From Chrysophaeum taylorii (Eukaryota > Sar > Pelagophyceae > Pelagomonadales > Pelagomonadaceae), in contig JAQMWT010000041.1 of NCBI GenBank assembly GCA_029834535.1, positions 1-42,198 of the forward strand: a stretch of DNA of 42,198 nt, read 5' to 3'. Each line of letters starts with the position of its first letter. The first letter of the stretch is position 1. Under the pieces are notes generated by a model. It saw nothing but the letters and a program-made list of their open reading frames with translations. It was not told the DNA's origin and ran no database searches. The position numbers and the translations under genes are program-made. Positions 8,105-17,369 of this stretch are shown here, one piece after another.

Positions 8105-10717
8105 TCACGTCGACGAGATCCATTTCGAAGAACAAACCTTTGAGGCGGGCGAAGGTGGCGCCGAGTCGGCGGCGGTGGTCGGGAGATTATTATTATTTTG
8201 GCCCGCAGCAGTCCTTTGCCCGAGGAGTCGAATCGGGGCCGACGCGTTGGCGACGCCCCCGCGAGGCAAGGACGGTCTGTTCTTGCGTATTTTCTGGTTG
8301 TAGGTGCGGCAGAGGGTTTCGAGCATCTCGTCCGAGGTCGGCAGCGGCTTGCCCCAGGCGAGGTCGGCACCACGATCGAGGTGCTCTGTCGTGTTGGCCT
8401 CGTCACCCGACGCGGAGACGATGACTCCGAGAAAGCCGACGTCGACGAGCGCTGTCACGAGCGCCGAGCCGCGGAGCTTGCCCCCCGTCGTATCGAGGTT
8501 TTCGTCCACAGTGACGAGAACGTTGGCGTTGTGCGCAAACCCGTCAATCTGAGGCAGGATACTCTCGACGGTCGCGTGCTCGTGGAACGTGAATTCGCCA
8601 TCGATTCGACGGCACAACGCCGTAAGCTTGGTGACGATCGATCGCCGGATCATCATCGAGTCTTCGACGACGTAGATCGTCATCACCCTCGGAAGAGCGC
8701 CGGCGAAATGGGTTTGCTGGCTTGGCCGAAAATTCGGACTGGCGACGTCTTGGTCGAATCGCTCCTGCTCGTCGACGACGACAGCCGTTCCTCTTCCTTC
8801 CGGGGTGGGGTCGGGCGCGCCGTTCGAAGAGGAGGAGGAGGATAACGCTTGGACGACCTTGCCGGGCAGCTTAAATCGAAACTCGGTGCCGTGGGGCTTG
8901 GTGGTGTCGCCGTCGCAAAGGTCCTGGACGGCGGTCGACTCGAGCCAGCAGTCGCCTCCGATGGCGGCGGCAAAATGCTTGCACGAGATCAAACCGAGTC
9001 CGACGCCCCGGACGGCGCCGCTCGCTACGTCTTCGCGGAACAAACGGCACGCGATCGACGCGGGGACGCCCGTGCCCGTGTCGATGACCGCGAATTCCAG
9101 CGAGCCCTTGTCTTCCTTCACAAAGGAGAGCGCGACGCTGCCGGATTTGGTGTGCTTGCGCGCGTTGAAAAGCAACGAGTTGGTGATGTGCGTGAATATG
9201 TACGTGTCGAGCTCGACGACGACTCGGAGGTTGTCGTAGCCGTCGGGCATGAGCGCCGCAAATCGAACGCCCGACGGCGCGAGGACGCCCGCCGCGCTTA
9301 CCTTGGAGGACATTAGATCCCAGATGTCGCACGTCGCCGTGTTGGGCTCGGACGCGTACTTGCCCGCGTAGACCTTGTGAAGCTCGAGGCGCGTCGCGAT
9401 GAGCGCGTCCGCCTCTCGCAACAGCGCGATGCTGAGTTTGATGTCGTCTTGGTCGCTCGCGAGCTCGGTGACGATCTCGCCGACGGACTTGTTGCCTTTG
9501 AGCGACAGCAAGATCTGTTCGAGCATCGACGCGGCCGGCGTGTACTTGTTCCGCATCTCGTGCGCGAACTGCAGCAGGACCTTCTTTTGGATCTCGAGTT
9601 CCTCGGCCTTGCCGACGAGCTGGGTCACGTCGTGGCACACGATCGTGCATAGGCGCTCGCCCGTGACGGTATCGAGGGTGCGCGTCGCGTGCGCCACGAT
9701 GTGGAGTTCCTTGCCAAGTTTTGTCTGGCCCTTGACGTCGACCTCGCGCCGGCGCCCGCCCGACGCGTTGCGGTGCGAATACTCGCTGCTCTCGTTCGAC
9801 GATGTGGACGAGGTCCGGCACCCAAACAAGGTCTCCTGGGCCAGGTCGTCGAGGTCCAACGCGAGGGTGATTGGCCGATTTATGAGGTCGCTTTCGTCGA
9901 AGCCAAACGTCGACGCGGCCGCGCCGTTCACGCTCACGACGCGCATCGCCTCGTCGATCACGAATGCCGGCGGCAGGCCCTCGAGGAGCCTCGTCGGGTC
10001 GAGAGGTGGGACGGCACGATGCTGATGACGTCCCACGATATCACAGAGGAGACGTCGTCGTCGTTTTGGTGGCCGTCGACGGCATTCTTCTCCAAGTCGT
10101 CGTCGTCGTCGTCGTCGTCGTCGGCCCGAGAGCCACCAACACCCCGCCGTAGTGGCAAAGACGGCCGTCGTCGCGCCCACCAGTAACGCGACCCAGAAGA
10201 CCGCGGCGCCGTGGACGTCGGCGAGCGAGTCTCGAAACCGTTTCTCGGGCTCGCGGTAACTCGCGGCGTTGCCGTCGTAGAGAAGCGCCTCGTACGCCTC
10301 TCCGTAGTCCCCAAAGTCTCTCGCCGCGTCGCGAGTGACCCACATTCGAACGCCAACAAAGTTCGACTTGAAGTCATCCAGGGCGTCGTCGAGACGCCGA
10401 CGAGTCGAGGAGTCGTCGAAAGACGAGGAGACCGTCGCCACCAAGACGTCAGAGTTGAGTCTGTCGAGCTCGAGCTCGAGACGGTGTACCGTCCTCGCCT
10501 GGTGGACGAGGACGTTGGCCACCGCGCTCATCGCGAGCGCTGCGAGTCCCATTGTCCACAACTCCCACCCCACGGTACGCTCCGACGAGGTCGCCGCATC
10601 ATCGTGCACCACCATCGAAGACGGCGAGGTCGCCCGGCTCGTACCGTGAATTACTTCAAGCTCCGGCTCATCGGGCTGGGTGCGGCCGCACGAAGCCTCG
10701 GCCGTTCCCTCGCTCAT
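8105..10717 (-). CDS. Membrane-bound hybrid histidine kinase with PAS domain and receiver
   Basis: The 870-residue protein has two membrane segments (about 51-71 and 171-193) bracketing a roughly 100-residue external sensor, a very Arg-rich juxtamembrane stretch (199-222), a PAS-like domain (about 245-365), a dimerisation/phosphoacceptor helix with His386 (HEMRNKYTP), and an ATPase domain with N-box (N513, N518), G1 DTGTGVP (546-552) and G2 GVGLGL (571-576). A receiver domain follows at about 678-805, with acidic VVED (682-685), a probable phosphoacceptor Asp in VTVDENLD (735-742), and Lys790 in GKPLP. It should autophosphorylate on His and pass phosphate to its own receiver. The His box differs from the bacterial HELRTPLT, as often in algal kinases. 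The ligand is unknown. No partner phosphotransfer gene is in the window. Confidence 0.88.
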   Translation of the reverse strand: MSEGTAEASCGRTQPDEPELEVIHGTSRATSPSSMVVHDDAATSSERTVGWELWTMGLAALAMSAVANVLVHQARTVHRLELELDRLNSDVLVATVSSSFDDSSTRRRLDDALDDFKSNFVGVRMWVTRDAARDFGDYGEAYEALLYDGNAASYREPEKRFRDSLADVHGAAVFWVALLVGATTAVFATTAGCWWLSGRRRRRRRRRLGEECRRRPPKRRRRLLCDIVGRHQHRAVPPLDPTRLLEGLPPAFVIDEAMRVVSVNGAAASTFGFDESDLINRPITLALDLDDLAQETLFGCRTSSTSSNESSEYSHRNASGGRRREVDVKGQTKLGKELHIVAHATRTLDTVTGERLCTIVCHDVTQLVGKAEELEIQKKVLLQFAHEMRNKYTPAASMLEQILLSLKGNKSVGEIVTELASDQDDIKLSIALLREADALIATRLELHKVYAGKYASEPNTATCDIWDLMSSKVSAAGVLAPSGVRFAALMPDGYDNLRVVVELDTYIFTHITNSLLFNARKHTKSGSVALSFVKEDKGSLEFAVIDTGTGVPASIACRLFREDVASGAVRGVGLGLISCKHFAAAIGGDCWLESTAVQDLCDGDTTKPHGTEFRFKLPGKVVQALSSSSSSNGAPDPTPEGRGTAVVVDEQERFDQDVASPNFRPSQQTHFAGALPRVMTIYVVEDSMMIRRSIVTKLTALCRRIDGEFTFHEHATVESILPQIDGFAHNANVLVTVDENLDTTGGKLRGSALVTALVDVGFLGVIVSASGDEANTTEHLDRGADLAWGKPLPTSDEMLETLCRTYNQKIRKNRPSLPRGGVANASAPIRLLGQRTAAGQNNNNLPTTAADSAPPSPASKVCSSKWISST

Positions 10718-11345
10718 GTCAGGATTCGCCCGGCACCGGCGCAGTATTCCTCCCCGCCCTCGGTCATCGCCACATCACTCGCAACATCAAGAAAGATGCA
10801 GACTTTCCCAAAAGCCTACGATACGTAGCAATTTTCCGTGCTTCATTGTTGCACGAAATACTACACACAACGCGTTCTGATAAAATCCCGCAAAAGAATG
10901 AAATCATACAATTGTAGAAGGCACACCGAAGAATGCTCTATGTAGGAAAGTGAAAAAGGTGTCGACCGAGAGAGAGTGTGACCAAAGAGGTTTGTGCCGC
11001 TAGGCGCAAGGGACACGAGGCGGAGGCGGAGGCGGAGGCGGAGGCGGAGGCGTATGCGCGCGGAGAAGACAACAGCGGTAAAAACGGGCGGCAGAGGCGC
11101 GAACAACTATCCTGGCGATCAACTCGCAGCACGGCGAAATCTCGGCGGACCCCCAAGAGATGCACTCCTCGCCAGAACTCGGGTGCAGGCGGCCATTTAT
11201 TTTTTATAGGCGCTCCTCGTCTCCGTTCGATGGTCGAGAACCACACGCCACGGCGCCCACGACGAAAACGAAAACGTCATTGGCCGTGCTGATCCACAAG
11301 GTGGCCGTTCCAACGTCCCGAAAAATTATGATCGCAGTAATCCTC
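10718..11345. other. Upstream region of the histidine kinase; no gene seen
   Basis: It should contain the kinase promoter. The part before about 10960 is AT-richer. Reading frames here lack coding character and no RNA gene is recognised. It ends at the repeat nest. Confidence 0.45.
11017..11052. repeat. GAGGCG hexanucleotide tandem repeat
   Basis: Six perfect GAGGCG units in tandem, in otherwise unremarkable intergenic DNA. Confidence 0.9.
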
Positions 11346-11475
11346 CTAACTACTAATCGACAGATGTTTGTCTGTCTGTCTGTCTTTAAATGTCGACTGC
11401 TAAGAGGCAGTCTGTCTGTCTGTCTGTTTGTCTGTTTGTTTGTTTGTTTGTCTTTAAATGTCGACTGCTAAGAGG
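11346..11475. repeat. TCTG-cored inverted-repeat cassette, two partial tandem copies
   Basis: The outer end CTACTAATCGACAGAT is followed by a TGTC/TGTT microsatellite and then TTTAAATGTCGACTGC with TAAGAGG. The inner end is repeated at 11452-11475 after a second TGTC/TGTT run. The two ends are imperfect inverted repeats of each other around TCGACA. The same cassette recurs at 12837-12902 and 36690-36795. Confidence 0.7.
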
Positions 11476-11690
11476 GGGGTGTGTGTGGGGAGCATGAACG
11501 ATGTGGGTGGGTTTGTGGGGTATGAGGGATGTGGCTGACGGGCGGAGATAAGTACGCGGGACCTAGTCGGGGTCATCGCCGAGGCGTGGGGCAGGCGAAG
11601 AGAGGACGGGCCCCGCCCGTAGGTCGTACGCATGCTGCCGCCGGACGTATGTGCGACAAGGTTTGTTTGTTTGTCTTTAAATGTCGACAA
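11469..11690 (+). repeat. Interspersed GC-rich repeat unit, copy 1
   Basis: It starts in the G/T-rich stretch GGGGGGTGTGTGTGG, passes a GGGCGGAGATAAGTACGCGG segment and ends near CGGACGTATGTGCGACAAGG before another TTTAAATGTCGAC. The same unit is present, inverted, at 12665-12836 and 36490-36650, and as a shorter version at 36063-36180. It looks like a non-autonomous mobile repeat. Confidence 0.7.
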
Positions 11691-11694
11691 GTGC

Positions 11695-12006
11695 AGGCCA
11701 GTAAGTTCACCTACTCCCAATCTCTAACCCCAGTAAGTTCGCCTAATCCCAGTAAGTTTCATATAAGTTCACCTGGTCAGTAAGTTAACCTAGCTCTAAC
11801 CAACTCCTTTGAGCTCGTCGCTCTCGCCTCCGCCAATCTAAGCTGCTTTGATCCGCACGCGCCGCCAACCTTTGAGTTTACTCTAAAAACCCTTAACTCT
11901 GAAAACCCCAGTATGTTCACCTGGTCCCAGTTTCACCTGGTCACTCAGTTCACCTAGTCCCAATCCCAAACCCCAGTAAGTTCACGTGGTCCCAGTAAGT
12001 TCACCT
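11695..12006. repeat. AGTAAGTTCACC subrepeat tract flanking Helitron remnant 1
   Basis: Variants of CAGTAAGTTCACCT(A/G)GTCCCA, alternating with CAATCTCTAACCCC, repeat many times. One unique segment (CTCCTTTGAGCTCG to the CCTTTGAGTTTACTC region) interrupts the tract. The same tract, in the same position beyond the helicase C-terminus, occurs at 25725-26058 and, much shorter, at 13597-13660. Confidence 0.8.
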
Positions 12007-12666
12007 ATAGTGCGCGTGTAGACGCCGGAAAGGGGGCTTATCGGTATTGCGCAGCACGTGTGGGGTAGGGTGGAGTCGTCGACCCAGATGAGTATATCCT
12101 CGGGGATGCCGATCGACAGAGAGCCACGTAGAGCTGGACGTGGCAGAAGACGGGCTTGGGAAAGAGGACGCCGACCTCGCGGGGCGTCTGGCCCTGGCTC
12201 TTGTTGATCGTTTGGCGTCGGCGGGCCTTAAGGGATACAGGTTGGAGGAGCCTCGGTGACAACGACACGATCGATCATGTATCTGGTACCGTTGCAGTGG
12301 CCGTGCGACGGGTCGAGGTTTCGAAGACCTTAAGCTCGCGCTCAAAGTCAGCATCCCGTTGGTTGTCAGGGAGTTGAAAACTCTACTGTAAAGAGCGAGG
12401 CGTCGTCTTCCGACCCAGCCTAGTCAGCCGAAAAGAACTCCGACGCCTCGTCTCCGGGAAAAAAAGGCCGTGGTCATGCGCGCGTTGTCAGCATCGACAA
12501 CATCGTTTCGACGGGGCGTGAGAATGGCGCGCTGAAAGAGCCGCCGCGGCTCGTGGAAATAGTCTGCGAGGTCGCCGTACACGGCTTGGAGGATCACTGT
12601 CTGGCTCTCGCGTCTACCTGATCCTTACACTCGCGCCTACATGATCCTTACCCTAAATCGAGGGAC
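12007..12666 (-). pseudogene. Helitron helicase (Pif1-like) C-terminal remnant 1
   Basis: On the minus strand, frames in sequence encode AILTPRR...VVDADNAR, then [17 protein letters not shown], then [20 protein letters not shown] and [12 protein letters not shown]. This is the diagnostic C-terminal helicase segment of Helitron Rep/Hel proteins (usual form INKSQGQT...GVYLP.PVFSHGQLYVALSR). An internal deletion removes the GAPVMLL part between LELKV and RNLDP and shifts the frame; a 1-nt deletion follows CR in the last motif. No Rep (HUH nuclease) domain is present. It is a truncated, non-functional copy. Confidence 0.9.
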
Positions 12667-12905
12667 AGACAAACAAACGTACGACCTACGGGCGGGGCCC
12701 GTCCTCTCTTCGCCTGCCCCACGCCTCGGCGATGGCCCCGACTAGGCCCCGCGTACTTATCTCCGCCCGTCAGGCACATCCCTCATACCCCACAAACCCA
12801 CCCACATCCTTCACGCTCCCCACACCCCCCCCCCCCTCTTAGCAGTCGACATTTAAAGACAGACAAACAAACAGACAAACAAATATCTGTCGATTAGTAG
12901 TTAAG
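12667..12905 (-). repeat. Interspersed GC-rich repeat (inverted copy) plus TCTG cassette
   Basis: From 12680 the sequence is the inverse of the unit at 11469-11690, ending with a C-run and CCTCTTAGCAGTCGACATTT at 12834-12856. A GACA/AACA microsatellite follows, then ATCTGTCGATTAGTAG. The two outer ends are imperfect inverted repeats. Confidence 0.75.
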
Positions 12906-12959
12906 AAGACTGGTAAGAGGCGGGTGTGTGTGGGGAGCATGAAGGATGGGGGTGGGTGT

Positions 12960-13600
12960 TTGTTTGTCCCCCGATTCAGGGTAAGGATCAGTTTGGCCCG
13001 CGAGCCAGACAGTGATCCTCCAAGCCGTCTACGGCGACCTCGCGGACTATTTCCACGACCCGCGTCGGCTCTTTCAGCGCGCCATTCTCACGCCCCGTCG
13101 AAGCGATGTTGTCGATGCTGACGACGCGCGCATGACGGCGGCCTTTCCCGGAGACGAGGCGTCGGAGTTCTTTTTGGCCGACTAGGTTGGGTCGGAAGAC
13201 GACGCCTCGCTCTTTACAGTCGAGTTTTCATCTCCCTGACCACCAACGGCATGCTGACTTTGATCTCGAGCTTAAAGTCTTCGCAACCTCGACCCGTCGC
13301 ACGGCCACTGCAACGGCACCCGATACATCATCGATCGTGTCGTGTCACCGAGGCTCCTCCAACCAGTATCCCTTAAGCTCCGCTGACGCCAAACGATCAA
13401 CAAGAGCCAGGGGCAGACGCCCCGCAAGGTCGGCGTCCTCTTGCCCAAGCCCGTCTTCTGCCACGTCCAGCTCTACGTGGCTCTCTGTCGAGTCGGCAAC
13501 CCCGAGGATATCCTCTTCTGGGTCGACGACTCCATCCTACCCCACTTGCTGCGCAATACCGATAAGCCCCCTCCCGGCGTCTACACGCGCACGGTAGGTG
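12960..13600 (+). pseudogene. Helitron helicase C-terminal remnant 2 (opposite orientation)
   Basis: It encodes [54 protein letters not shown] and [20 protein letters not shown], ending with VGNPEDILFWVDDS and [14 protein letters not shown]. It has the same internal deletion before RNLDP as the other two copies but keeps the frame after LCRV, which the others lost. It carries its own TGA where the others have CGA, plus a TAG after EFFLAD. Left boundary (GTCCC...GATT.AGGGTAAGGAT) matches the far ends of copies 1 and 3. Confidence 0.9.
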
Positions 13601-14039
13601 GACGTGCTGGGACCAGGTGAACTTACTGGGGTTAGAGATTGGGACTAGGTGAACTTAGTCACGCGAACGCTCGCGATGCTAGCGCCATAAGCACACTCGA
13701 CGCGAAACGGCGGCCCTCACGTTCGCCCTCTTCCCCCACCGTGGTCTTACGGTGCGTTGTGTCGCGTGTGAGGATGTGCCAGAAGGGCATAGCAGAGATC
13801 TCATAAAAATTCAAAAAAAAAACCAAAAAGAACGTGATATCATAAAAAAGCAGATGTATGGGTACTGGAAAAAAAAAAAAGTCTGCGCCTCTTAACTCGT
13901 TAGTAGTAAAGAGACGAGTGGCCAAAAAAGAACGACCCTCGATTCTTCTTGGCAGAATTCTGTTCCGTGCGGGGAAGCAAATCGGGGGGGAGCTGGGGGC
14001 GCTTTCTGGCTTTCGTACGTGGGGTTTGGTGACGCGGCG
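13601..14039. other. Residual subrepeats, then the carrier-gene promoter region
   Basis: To about 13660 there are a few AGTAAGTTCACC-type subrepeats in inverse form. Beyond that is about 380 bp with A-rich tracts (13803-13900). A minus-strand frame ending at 13659 has weak coding character, but no family or start is recognised, so I do not call it. Confidence 0.4.
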
Positions 14040-15101
14040 ATGGAGAGCCATCGTCTCTACTCCCAACTACTGGCTCGCAAAGAGCCGGTGGTGTACGCGA
14101 GCCCGATGTTAGTCTGCTCCGCATCCGAGGGCCCCGACTTGATCGCCGTGCTCAAGAAGGCGGCCGCGCGCGCGCTGCCCTCCGGCGCAGCCGGCGGCGT
14201 CGCGATGGGCCTGAACATCCTGTGCCTGATGTGGCTCCGGACAACGGTCAACTACCAGTATCGGTGCGCCGTTTGAGTTGGCGTTTCTCTGAGGCTCGGC
14301 TTTTCGCAGTTACGGTACCGGGACCCTGACGGCGATCGGTGCGCTCTACAAAGACGGCGGAGGGGGCATCGCGGGCGTCGCGCGCTTCTACCGCGGCCTC
14401 GTCCCGGCACTCATGCAGGGGCCGCTCTCGCGCTTCGGCGATACAGTCCGTCTCACACCGTGACCGACCGATCGACCCGACCGCAGGCGGCCAACACTGG
14501 CACGCTCGTCATCCTCGACAGTTACGCCCAAACCAAGGATCTCGCGGCGCCGGTGAAGACGGCCTTTTGCTCGATCACGGCCGCGAGCTGGCGGCTTTTC
14601 TTGATGCCGATCGACACGTGGAAAACGACCATGCAGACCGAGGGCTCCAAGGGTATTGCTCTTCTCGTCGAAAAGCTCAAGCTCAAGGGCCCCATCATCC
14701 TCTACAACGGCGGCTACGGCGCCATCGTCGCCAACATCGTCGGCTACTATCCCTGGTTTGCAACCTACAACACGCTCAATGACGTGCTCCCGACAACCCA
14801 CGCGGACGGCTCGCCGTACAGCGGGGTAGAGAAGCTCGGCCGCCGCGCCTTCCAAGGCTTCTGCGCCTCGGCCGTCTCCGACTGCACCTCCAACTCCATC
14901 CGCGTCGTCAAGGTCTACAAGCAAACCCACCCCGACCCTACCATCACCTACGTTCAGTGTGCTCAGCAAATCATCGCCCAGGACGGCGTCATGGGTCTCC
15001 TCGGCCGCGGTCTCGGCACCAAGCTCATCTCCAACGGCATCCAGGGTGCCATGTTTTCGGTCCTCTGGAAGACCATCGAGCCCATGCTCTTTCCAAAGTA
15101 A
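14040..15101 (+). CDS. Mitochondrial-carrier-like membrane protein (three exons)
   Basis: Exons 14040-14263, 14310-14445 and 14487-15101 give a 324-residue protein. The introns (46 and 41 nt) start GTGCG/GTCCG and end CGCAG, and removing them keeps one open frame. The product has the size and repeated helical layout of the mitochondrial carrier family; the PIDTWKTTMQTEG segment fits the family signature P-x-[DE]-x-x-[KR]. The other signatures are degenerate, so the substrate cannot be named, and location in the mitochondrial inner membrane or another organelle is inferred. The start is the ATG after GACGCGGCG; an upstream GTG in frame is disregarded. The neighbouring gene at 15551 is convergent. 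Confidence 0.75.
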
Positions 15102-15550
15102 GGACTGACAGCCTGGCCTGCGTTGTTTCGCGTGGCGAGCAGCCGGCGACGACGACGACGACGACCTCCTCCGCGAGCGAACGAAAGAAAGCCAGTCCGT
15201 CCGTCCGTCCGGTAGAGCGTTCTTTTCTCGTGTGTCGAGGCCCGCCTCTTCTTCGCGGGCCGCCGCCGTACTCCGCTTCTCGCTGCCACTGTATGATGAC
15301 TTCCACTCTCCTCTCTTTCAGATATGTACTTGCGCGCTATAATTCGTTGGGTGGCCGCCGTGAATTCTCTCACAAACAACCACCACTACCGCCTCATCCC
15401 TTCGCACCCCCGTTCCTCCGCATCCAGAAGAAAAAAAAATCGCCGCCGCTGCCGCCGAAGAAGGCTGCACATTCGAGAATCCGTCAATATTATCTTCGTC
15501 GAGACTAGCATTCATTCATTCATTCATTCATTCACTAAAAAATATTAAGT
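15102..15550. other. Convergent intergenic region with CATT microsatellite
   Basis: Shared 3' region of two converging genes. It includes a GAC/GAT-rich simple stretch near 15147-15170, a TCCG tandem near 15197-15212 and a CATT tandem repeat at 15509-15534. No gene is seen. Confidence 0.6.
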
Positions 15551-16159
15551 CTATTCGGCGACGACGACAGCACCTGTTCGGCGAATCACGACGCTGCGGA
15601 CGTCTCGAGCCGACGACGCGCACGGCGTGGCGTTTTTGTGTCGCGGCGACGGCGCGGCGTACGTTCCGGGAAAGACGGCCTCCAGCTCGACGACGGCCGC
15701 AAAGCAGGTCGTGACGAGGGCGAGTCGCCTCCATGTGACGCATGGGTGGCGCGCGGGCCGGAGTCCGGCCGGGATTGGCACGATTTCGCAGGGCAACGTG
15801 AGGTTGAAGCGCTCGCCTCGGCGCAGCACTTTCGGTCGTCGACTGCGCGGCCGTTGTTGCCGAGACATCACGACCCGAACAGATCGCGTCTCGTTGCCGA
15901 CGGCGATCGCCCCCGACCTCCGCGCCTCAATGCTCGCGTAGACGGTGCGCGGGTACCCACCCAGCCGCACGAGGAGGCGGTGCTCGTCGCGCGCCGCCCA
16001 GATCATGTCGTCGTCGTTGTCCGGCGGCACGACATCTGGTTCCTCCGCCAACACGTGGAGCCCACCCGTCGTTGTCACCCGCACCACCAACGACGTCGTC
16101 AAGATCTTCGCCTCGACCACGTCGCCCGCTCGTACTAACGCCGGCGTATCGATACCCAT
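15551..16159 (-). CDS. Hypothetical protein, beta-rich
   Basis: The 202-residue protein has an ATG start and a TATA-like element about 55 bp upstream. I do not recognise a family. The N-terminus (GDVVEAKILTTSLVVRVTTTGG) and the following valine-rich segments suggest an all-beta fold. The middle is rich in Arg (RQQRPRSRRPKVLRRGERF). No signal peptide, membrane span or catalytic motif is seen. GC-rich third positions and the compact spacing are like the neighbouring host genes, which is the main support for it being real. Confidence 0.55.
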   Translation of the reverse strand: MGIDTPALVRAGDVVEAKILTTSLVVRVTTTGGLHVLAEEPDVVPPDNDDDMIWAARDEHRLLVRLGGYPRTVYASIEARRSGAIAVGNETRSVRVVMSRQQRPRSRRPKVLRRGERFNLTLPCEIVPIPAGLRPARHPCVTWRRLALVTTCFAAVVELEAVFPGTYAAPSPRHKNATPCASSARDVRSVVIRRTGAVVVAE

Positions 16160-16212
16160 ACGATATGTGTCACGGAACGGACTTATTGTTGGTTGCGATA
16201 TGACCGTTAGAT

Positions 16213-16221
16213 CCTTTATAC
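16213..16221 (-). promoter_or_regulatory. TATA box upstream of the hypothetical gene
   Basis: On the minus strand the sequence reads GTATAAAGG, about 55 bp before the ATG at 16159, in a plausible core-promoter position. Confidence 0.5.
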
Positions 16222-16259
16222 CCTTGAGCAGCAGGAGCTACCCGTCCATCCGGGAGTGG

Positions 16260-16740
16260 AAATGGTGACAGCACAACTTGGCGCGAACGGCTTAAAACGC
16301 GCATGGACTTCCAACGGCGGCGAGGCCAAGAATGATGGTCGACCTGACGGCGGCGAGAAGTTATACGGAGCCGACGTCGCAGCCAAGGAGCGACGGAGAC
16401 TCGCTAGCATGGCGGTCGCGCCGAAGCACGCGGACGAGTATCGCCACCGTCCGCGAGATCCAGATGCATGTCGAGGCGGCGGTGTGCGAGGAACTCGAGC
16501 AGCTGAAAGTACTGTCGACCATCGAGCACGCCAGCCTCTTCGAGGTCTCTTTCGCAAACTGCCAATGTCATCTCGAGAAGTCGGCGACGACACGTCGCCT
16601 TGTCGCCTCGACAGTTGTGTGCACAACATCTTCCTCGAAGATGGCGCAAAGCCGAGGGCAAGCTCCTCCTCGAGAACCTTCTAACGGACTCGCTTGGCAA
16701 CGGCAACCCCGAGCACCTTCGCCCGACGTACCCGTACTGA
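16260..16740 (+). pseudogene. Unresolved coding region, possibly a frameshifted or multi-exon small gene
   Basis: Coding-like stretches lie in different forward frames. TVREIQMHVEAAVCEELEQL and STIEHASLFEVSFANCQCHL (about 16450-16590) have host-like codon use, and WRKAEGKLLLENLLTDSLGN (about 16645-16735) ends at a TGA near 16738. Joining them needs an intron or a frameshift; I cannot place splice sites with confidence. No family is recognised. It faces the minus-strand ORF ending at 16805. It could be a real gene with one short intron or a decayed gene. Confidence 0.35.
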
Positions 16741-16804
16741 AGACGATCATCCGACGCAACGCACGCCGCTGCGTCGGCATGGAAGACCGACCTCTAGCCA
16801 AAGT

Positions 16805-17067
16805 CTACAAGTCTACGCAGGATGCGACCATCGGCAAGGCCGGCTCCGCCGAGAATAGGTGGTCTTTTTGTCCTTCGGGCACCTCAAGCACTCTAGCTAC
16901 GGCGTCGTAAAAATGGAGCGCCCGCTGCGAGGTGTCGTCGACACCGTACCGCGCGTAGACGGTAACCGTCGTGCCCTCCCGACCGAGATAGCCCGTGTTT
17001 CGTAGCACTGCATGCGACGACCCTGGCCATACATACTATGCAAAATGTCCTCCACGAACATTCGCAA

Positions 17068-17102
<35 letters not shown>

Positions 17103-17126
17103 AAGGTCCTCGACGATGTCATTCAC
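16805..17126 (-). CDS. Small ORF region with polyglutamine run, gene model unresolved
   Basis: A minus-strand frame begins MNDIVEDLE and runs into ten consecutive CAG codons (17071-17100) and GCECSWRTFC. A second frame (to 16805) encodes GYLGREGTTVTVYARYGVDD and ALHFYDAVARVLEVPEGQKD with strong host-like codon use, ending in TAG. The two are one frame apart; a very short intron or a frameshift near 17010-17040 would join them. No known family is recognised. Confidence 0.4.
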
Positions 17127-17369
17127 ATGGAAAAGATCACCTCGGGATGTATACTATTACGGTCCTTTGCATAGTCACTGAAGGATTTTGGCCCCCGCGT
17201 TTCTCAATCGACCCTCGTGCGCATTTTCCCGCCGGGTCAACAACAACAAAAAAAAAGTGCGATGGAGGAGGGCGTCCGTCCGTCCGTCCGTCCTAAAGGG
17301 CGCAAAGTTGGCCGCGAGGGCGCAGCGAATCCGAAGCAAGAAAAATGTTCGGGGGGGGGTCGATCACGA

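Noticed and set aside
11346..11475. CRISPR array
   Set aside because: The repeats are simple TGTC/TGTT microsatellites and terminal repeats of a eukaryotic mobile unit, without unique spacers of constant length.
13659..14066. Minus-strand 135-codon frame upstream of the carrier gene
   Set aside because: Half of it is phenylalanine/leucine from A-rich tracts and it overlaps the carrier start; only the last roughly 50 codons look host-like.
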